A stretch of 9,740 nucleotides of DNA, taken from Caulobacteraceae bacterium. Its GTDB lineage: Bacteria; Pseudomonadota; Alphaproteobacteria; Caulobacterales; Caulobacteraceae. Positions 6,042-9,740 of this stretch are shown in pieces. Where the stretch lies: the NCBI GenBank assembly GCA_947501315.1, contig CANMXH010000079.1, forward strand, positions 1 to 9,740. Reading direction: 5' to 3'. The notes beneath the pieces were generated by a model that did no database searches, was not told the origin of the DNA, and was given only the letters and a program-made list of their open reading frames with translations. The stretch's first letter is position 1; each line of letters opens with the position of its first letter. A program made the translations under genes and the position numbers.

Positions 6042-6043
6042 CC

Positions 6044-7048
6044 CTACGGCCGGCTCGCCATCCCCAGCTTGATCGGCCTGGCCTCTTCGTCCTTGGCTCC
6101 GCGCTTGACGCCCCACAGCAGCAGGACCGGCGCGGCGACATAGACCGAGGAATAGGTGCCGACCACGATGCCGAAGAACAGGGCGATCGCGAAGGGCTGC
6201 AGCGGCCCACCACCCAGCACCGCCAGCACGCCAAGGGCGAACAACGCTGTGACCCCGGTCATGATGGTGCGGGACAGGGTCTCATTGAGCGAAAGATCGA
6301 TCAGCTCCCCGAGCGGCATTTTTTTGTATTTGCGAAGATTTTCCCGGATTCGGTCATAGACGACCACGGTATCGTTGATGGAATAGCCGATCACCGTGAG
6401 GATCGAGGCCACCGTGGTCAGGCTGAACTCCATCCCCGTGATGGCGAACAGGCCGAACGTCAGGATCACATCGTGGAACAGGCCCATCATCGCGCCCAGC
6501 CCGAACTGCCATTCGAAGCGGAACCAGATGTAGATCATCATCATGATGATGGCGACGGCGAGCGCCATCACCCCGTTCATCAACAGCTCTCCCGACACCG
6601 CCGCGCCGACCGCTTCGGTCCGTGTGAAGCGGACATCCGGTCCAAGGTCACGTGTCAGGGCTGCCTTGACCTGATGGATCGTCTCGGTGGAGGTCGCGCC
6701 CTCGATATTGCCGAACTTCGCCATGGCATGGAAACGACCGGTCGGATCCGATCCCGGAACCGAATAACTCTGCACCTGGACGTCCGGCACACCCATTCCG
6801 TTCAGGCTGGCGCGGATCTCCGCAAGATCGACAGGCTCGGGCCGGGTCGAGAGTTCGACCAGGTTCCCGCCGAGGAAGTCGACGCCACAGGTCAGGCCGC
6901 CGCATTTGTTGTCGGCCGGATAGATGGTGAAGAAGATCGAGCTGATCACCAGAATGAGAGACAGCGAGCCGAACAGGCGCGCGTGTTTGACGAATTCGAA
7001 ATTCGTCCGGGTCGGAAGCAGTTTGATGAGAGGCCAGAATTTCGACAT
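6044..7048 (-). CDS. secF: SecF, protein translocase accessory subunit
   Basis: SecF pairs with SecD in the inner membrane, and together they use the proton motive force to help pull exported proteins out of the SecYEG channel. The signature CGVDFLGGNLVEL is at residues 54-66 from the ATG, just after the first membrane helix (about 27-43). A periplasmic domain follows (to about residue 150), then five helices. The TM-region motif GYSINDTVVVYDRIREN (221-237) is the classical SecF version of the SecDF signature. The protein is 334 residues from ATG 7048, a normal length. I preferred ATG 7048 because GGTGAG lies 7 bases before it. A GTG at 7060 gives 338 residues and forms a GTGA overlap with the secD stop but has no ribosome binding site. 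A run of seven A residues encodes Lys-Lys before Met (6319-6325, minus strand). The gene ends next to the inverted heptamer array. Confidence 0.96.
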   Translation of the reverse strand: MSKFWPLIKLLPTRTNFEFVKHARLFGSLSLILVISSIFFTIYPADNKCGGLTCGVDFLGGNLVELSTRPEPVDLAEIRASLNGMGVPDVQVQSYSVPGSDPTGRFHAMAKFGNIEGATSTETIHQVKAALTRDLGPDVRFTRTEAVGAAVSGELLMNGVMALAVAIIMMMIYIWFRFEWQFGLGAMMGLFHDVILTFGLFAITGMEFSLTTVASILTVIGYSINDTVVVYDRIRENLRKYKKMPLGELIDLSLNETLSRTIMTGVTALFALGVLAVLGGGPLQPFAIALFFGIVVGTYSSVYVAAPVLLLWGVKRGAKDEEARPIKLGMASRP

Positions 7049-7056
7049 GAGCGATC

Positions 7057-8649
7057 TCACCAGGCAATCGGCAGTTTTTTGGGCCGCCGCAAACGGAGCC
7101 AGACAACGAGCAGCACCTGGGTCACAAGAACCGCCGTAAAGACCGAGGTGATGACCCCGATCGACAGGGTCCAGGCAAAGCCACGGACCGGTCCAGCCCC
7201 GAAGAAGAACATGATCAAGGCCGCGAGGATGGTCGTCAGGTTTGCATCGATGATCGTGACGACGGCGCGATTGAAGCCGGCGTCCATGGCCGCGATCGGC
7301 GAACGCCCGGCATTGGCCTCATCGCGCATTCGCTCATAGATCAGGACGTTCGCATCGACCGCCATGGCGAGGGTCAGGATCAGACCGGCGATCCCGGGCA
7401 GGGTCAGGGTCGCCCCGGTGATCGACATGGCTCCGATCAGCAGAATGAAGTTCAGGATCAGCGCGACCACTGAAATCCCGCCAAACAGGCCGCCGTACGA
7501 CAGGATCATGAAGACCAGCACGCCGGCGAAGGCGATCACGGTCGCCAGCTGACCGGCCCGGACCGAGTCGGCCCCCAGCGATGCGGTCACGCTTCGGCGC
7601 TCCTCAACGGTCAGCGGCGCCGGTAGCGAACCGCCGTTGAGCAGGTTCACCAGCTCGGAGGCCGAGGCGATCGTGAAACTGCCCTCGATGATGCCGTTGC
7701 CGCCAGTGATGGCGCTGTTGATCCGCGGGGCCGAGATCACCTTGCCGTCGAGGATGATGGCAAAGGGCCGGCCGATGTTGTTGGCCGTGGTCTCCCCGAA
7801 GCGGCGAGCGCCCTGGCCGTCGAAGCGGAAGCCGATGGCCGGTTGGTTGCTCTGGTCGGTGGTGACGCTGGCAGAGACCAGGTTCTCGCCCGAGACGATG
7901 ACCCGGCGCTTGACCAGATAGGGGGTGACGCCGTCCTCGCCCATCAACAGTTCTGCGTCGGGCGGCACGGCACCGGCCATGGCCTCCTGGACCGAACTCT
8001 CGACATCGACCATCTGGAAGGTCAGCTGGGCCGTCTGGCCGATCACCCGCTCCAGCTGGGTCGGGTCGCTCTCACCCGGGGCCTGGACCACGATCCGGTC
8101 AGCGCCCTGGCGGGTGATGGAGGGTTCCCGTGTGCCGAGGCTGTCGATCCGGCGACGCACCACCTCGATCGACTGCTCGACGGCGGTCGGGGCCATGGCC
8201 GTAACCGCTGCATCCGTGAAGGCATAGCGGATGGCATTGTCACCCTGACGGAGCACCGTCCGGTCCACGGCCACAGCCATGCCGCCGCCCAGCAGGCCGC
8301 GCATGGCCGTCAGGGCAGGCTCCATCTGCGCCGGATTGCTCAGGGTGACCACCACCCCGTTGCCGTCGCGTGCAATCCCCGCAACGGCGATCTGCGCCTC
8401 CGACAGGGTCTGGCGGGCATCTTCGTTGAGGTTGCTGATCCGCTTTTCGCGCATCGCCTCAACATCGACCTGCAGCAGCAGGTACGATCCGCCCTGCAGG
8501 TCCAGTCCGAGGTTCAGGGTCGGCTTGGGCAGCCATCCCGGAAGAGCCTCACGCTGTGCCGGCGAAAGGGCATTGGCGTAGGAGAACAGCAGCCCGAACA
8601 CGAGCGACAGGGCAAGAAGGATGACCTTCCAGCGTGACATCTGAACCAT
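7057..8649 (-). CDS. secD: SecD, protein translocase accessory subunit
   Basis: SecD is the larger partner of SecF in the inner-membrane complex that drives late steps of Sec export. A first membrane helix at about residues 8-28 is followed by LNLGLDLQGGSYLLLQVDVE (45-64), the SecD hallmark. The periplasmic P1 region contains EVVRRRIDSLGTREPSI (162-178) and DRIVVQAPG (184-192). Further motifs are FAIILDGKVISAPRI (296-310) and NLLNGGSLPAPL (335-346), which lead into the membrane region. The conserved helix LPGIAGLILTLAMAVDANVL (417-436) and IYERMRDE (437-444) follow; the Asp at 432 sits in the position implicated in proton movement. The 530-residue length is typical. ATG 8649 is the listed start, with only a distant GAAAGG before it; ATG 8640 (three codons in) is an alternative. 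yajC ends 30 bases upstream, and the stop lies next to secF, so the three genes form one operon. Confidence 0.97.
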   Translation of the reverse strand: MVQMSRWKVILLALSLVFGLLFSYANALSPAQREALPGWLPKPTLNLGLDLQGGSYLLLQVDVEAMREKRISNLNEDARQTLSEAQIAVAGIARDGNGVVVTLSNPAQMEPALTAMRGLLGGGMAVAVDRTVLRQGDNAIRYAFTDAAVTAMAPTAVEQSIEVVRRRIDSLGTREPSITRQGADRIVVQAPGESDPTQLERVIGQTAQLTFQMVDVESSVQEAMAGAVPPDAELLMGEDGVTPYLVKRRVIVSGENLVSASVTTDQSNQPAIGFRFDGQGARRFGETTANNIGRPFAIILDGKVISAPRINSAITGGNGIIEGSFTIASASELVNLLNGGSLPAPLTVEERRSVTASLGADSVRAGQLATVIAFAGVLVFMILSYGGLFGGISVVALILNFILLIGAMSITGATLTLPGIAGLILTLAMAVDANVLIYERMRDEANAGRSPIAAMDAGFNRAVVTIIDANLTTILAALIMFFFGAGPVRGFAWTLSIGVITSVFTAVLVTQVLLVVWLRLRRPKKLPIAW

Positions 8650-8679
8650 GGGGGCGTTCCCGGACCTTTCAGGACGGCG

Positions 8680-8997
8680 TCAGGACTTGGCGATGGTCTT
8701 GGTGTCGTTGGCGGCCACCCCGGTACGGTCGCGCACCTGGGTGATCATCTGCTTGACCACAGCCACGTTCACGCCCTGGGCGATCTCGACCATGGCCTGC
8801 TCGGCCTCCACGCGGGTGACCTTGCCGATCACGCCGTTCGACAGCACCACCGTATCGCCCCGCTTGAGGCCGGCCACCAGCGCCTGATGGGCCTTCAACG
8901 CCTTCTGCTGCGGACGGATCAGCATGAAGTAGAACAGGATGATCACGGGGACGAAGAAGATCAGGGTGCCGAACGGCCCCGCCATAAGTTCCGCCAC
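8680..8997 (-). CDS. yajC: YajC, Sec translocon accessory subunit
   Basis: YajC is a small single-pass inner-membrane protein that associates with SecD and SecF. The 105-residue protein has one membrane helix at about residues 9-27, ending in the family signature FYFMLIRPQQK (22-32). A small cytoplasmic domain follows, with LKRGDTVVLSNGVIGKV (44-60), a characteristic G-D-x-V...G-x-x-G-x-V pattern. The start is GTG 8997, preceded by GGAG with a 6-base spacer. An internal ATG at 8985 would remove only four residues and lacks as good a site. The gene is 30 bases upstream of secD and 116 bases downstream of the LytM-domain gene. The spacer before it (8998-9113) probably holds the operon promoter, but I could not identify one convincingly. 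Confidence 0.96.
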   Translation of the reverse strand: MAELMAGPFGTLIFFVPVIILFYFMLIRPQQKALKAHQALVAGLKRGDTVVLSNGVIGKVTRVEAEQAMVEIAQGVNVAVVKQMITQVRDRTGVAANDTKTIAKS

Positions 8998-9113
8998 GAT
9001 AGTCTCCGAAAACGATTTGGACCGCTCAATGCGGCCCTTGAAAATGAGGCGCGGAAACTAGGGTGCGCCGCGTCACAATGCAACGCGACCTGTGTTCGCG
9101 GGCCCGCGGGACG

Positions 9114-9740
9114 CTATTGCGGCAACACCGTCAGCGGATCGACGGCCACGGGCTGGTCGCCGCGCATCCGCCAGGCCTCGAAATGCATGGAGGGCCGACC
9201 GTCGCCGGCGGTGTTCCCGACCGTGCCGATCGCCTGACCCGCGCGGATGTCCGCACCGTCCCGCACCGTCGCTGTGCCCAGATGGCCATAGACCGTGCGC
9301 CAGCCGTCCCGGTGCACGATCAGCACCGTCAGCCCCTGCCCCGCGAGGTCGTCGCCGACATAGCCGACCCGCCCCGCCGCCGCAGACCGGACCTCCGTCC
9401 CGGCCGCTGCGCCGATATTGATGCCGTTGTTCCGCTCGCCCAGCCCGACCGGACCGAAGCGCCGCAGGATGTCGCCCCGTACCGGCCAGTCCAGACTCAA
9501 ACCCGTAGCAGCCGGCGGCGTGGCCGGCGCGACAGGTTCGGCCGGCGCGCGCGGCGAAGGCGGCGCAGCGACACTCTGCGAAGGCGGTGGCGGAGGCGGC
9601 GGCGGCGGAGGTGCAACCTCGTCCGGCACGCTCACGCCGCCCGGCGAAGGACCGGTGGCATAGGGATCGCCGCCGATATCGACCGCACCGGACGGCAACA
9701 GGATGCGCTGTCCCGGGCTGATCGCCGCCCGGGGCCCGAG
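9114..9740 (-). CDS. LysM plus M23/LytM-domain envelope protein, NlpD/DipM-like, 5' end outside window
   Basis: The frame is open to the right edge, so the N-terminus is missing; 208 residues are visible. The first visible residues, ending ISPGQRILLPSG, look like the end of a LysM peptidoglycan-binding repeat. A flexible linker follows, with ten consecutive prolines (codons at 9582-9611) and more Pro/Ala. The M23 domain begins at LDWPVRG (about visible residue 83). Active M23 enzymes have H-G-x-x-x-D and H-x-H motifs. Here the first is NNGIN (104-108) and the last is SMHFE (184-188), so a metal-binding His and Asp and the first His of H-x-H are replaced. YGHL (151-154) is kept. This pattern matches NlpD-type LytM proteins, which activate cell-wall amidases rather than cut peptidoglycan. 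Caulobacter DipM (LysM repeats plus LytM) is a plausible counterpart. The gene sits upstream of yajC-secDF on the same strand. Confidence 0.9.
   Translation of the reverse strand, partial: LGPRAAISPGQRILLPSGAVDIGGDPYATGPSPGGVSVPDEVAPPPPPPPPPPSQSVAAPPSPRAPAEPVAPATPPAATGLSLDWPVRGDILRRFGPVGLGERNNGINIGAAAGTEVRSAAAGRVGYVGDDLAGQGLTVLIVHRDGWRTVYGHLGTATVRDGADIRAGQAIGTVGNTAGDGRPSMHFEAWRMRGDQPVAVDPLTVLPQ

Larger units (their letters stand above)
5822..6043. other. 222-bp non-coding spacer between secF and the PuuD-like gene
   Basis: The spacer holds the inverted heptamer arrays, the 14-bp direct repeat and the small hairpin described separately, plus a GATTC site (5841-5845, the GANTC target of the CcrM methylase if the host is in Caulobacterales) 20 bases before the ATG at 5821. 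I see no open reading frame with a ribosome binding site. The promoter of the PuuD-like gene is expected here, but I find no clear -35/-10 pair. Confidence 0.6.

Noticed and set aside
6319..6325. A7 run in secF (minus strand) as a programmed frameshift site
   Set aside because: The frame continues through conserved SecF sequence on both sides, and no alternative-frame extension of interest follows. It simply encodes Lys-Lys before Met.
9097..9108. 12-bp perfect palindrome CGCGGGCCCGCG just after the LytM gene stop, considered as a terminator
   Set aside because: It has little or no loop and no following T-run on the relevant strand. GC-only palindromes are common in this base composition, so a terminator or operator call is not supported.
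8998..9113. Promoter search for yajC-secDF (TTGTGACG followed by CTAGTTTC on the minus strand)
   Set aside because: The spacing is too short for a housekeeping promoter and both boxes are poor matches. A promoter is likely in this spacer, but I cannot place it.
9582..9611. GGC/CCG-rich triplet run considered as an expandable DNA repeat
   Set aside because: It encodes ten prolines within an obvious linker, with mixed CCG, CCT and CCA codons. This is best explained as protein-level composition rather than a DNA-level repeat element.
9696..9698. TTG as the start codon of the LytM-domain gene
   Set aside because: The frame stays open to the window edge and the upstream residues (ending in SPGQRILLPSG) read as the end of a LysM domain, so this codon is an internal leucine.

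Overview
The window is about 9.7 kb of high-GC bacterial chromosome. It most resembles the order Caulobacterales (a Brevundimonas- or Caulobacter-like alphaproteobacterium). That placement is inferred from protein style, the folate/FAD-dependent TrmFO, the cytochrome-less PuuD-type membrane protein, the NDUFAF6-like squalene-synthase-fold protein, and a LysM/LytM gene upstream of yajC-secD-secF. No marker RNA gene is present to fix the taxonomy. The genes look like ordinary chromosomal genes. I see no transposase, integrase, CRISPR array, tRNA or rRNA.

Layout. (1) Positions 1-2171, minus strand: three consecutive integral membrane proteins of unknown function, the last cut by the left edge. 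They look like diverged copies of one family. (2) Positions 2172-2269: a short divergent promoter region. (3) Positions 2270-4554, plus strand: trmFO (tRNA U54 methylation) overlapping a DUF2236/MpaB-type oxygenase gene. (4) Positions 4573-5821, minus strand, convergent with the previous pair: a PuuD-like membrane protein gene whose stop overlaps the start of an NDUFAF6-like gene. (5) Positions 5822-6043: a 222-bp non-coding spacer that holds the most unusual structure in the window. It has two inverted arrays of a 7-bp unit (GTGGYTA), able to form a stem of about 31 bp, plus a small perfect hairpin and a 14-bp direct repeat. (6) Positions 6044-8997, minus strand: yajC, secD and secF, the accessory module of the Sec translocon, in transcription order yajC then secD then secF. 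(7) Positions 9114-9740, minus strand: the C-terminal part of a LysM plus M23/LytM-domain envelope protein of the NlpD/DipM kind, cut by the right edge. Its peptidase site is degenerate.

How the parts relate. YajC, SecD and SecF form one complex that uses the proton motive force to help protein export. The LytM protein upstream is itself probably exported and acts on the cell wall, so the right half is an envelope and export block. The trmFO/oxygenase pair and the PuuD-like/NDUFAF6-like pair are each overlapping, probably translationally coupled gene pairs, but their functional links are not evident from sequence. I do not see a complete new multi-gene system. The best candidates for a second look are the inverted heptamer array, the tandem membrane-protein family and the PuuD-like/NDUFAF6-like pair.
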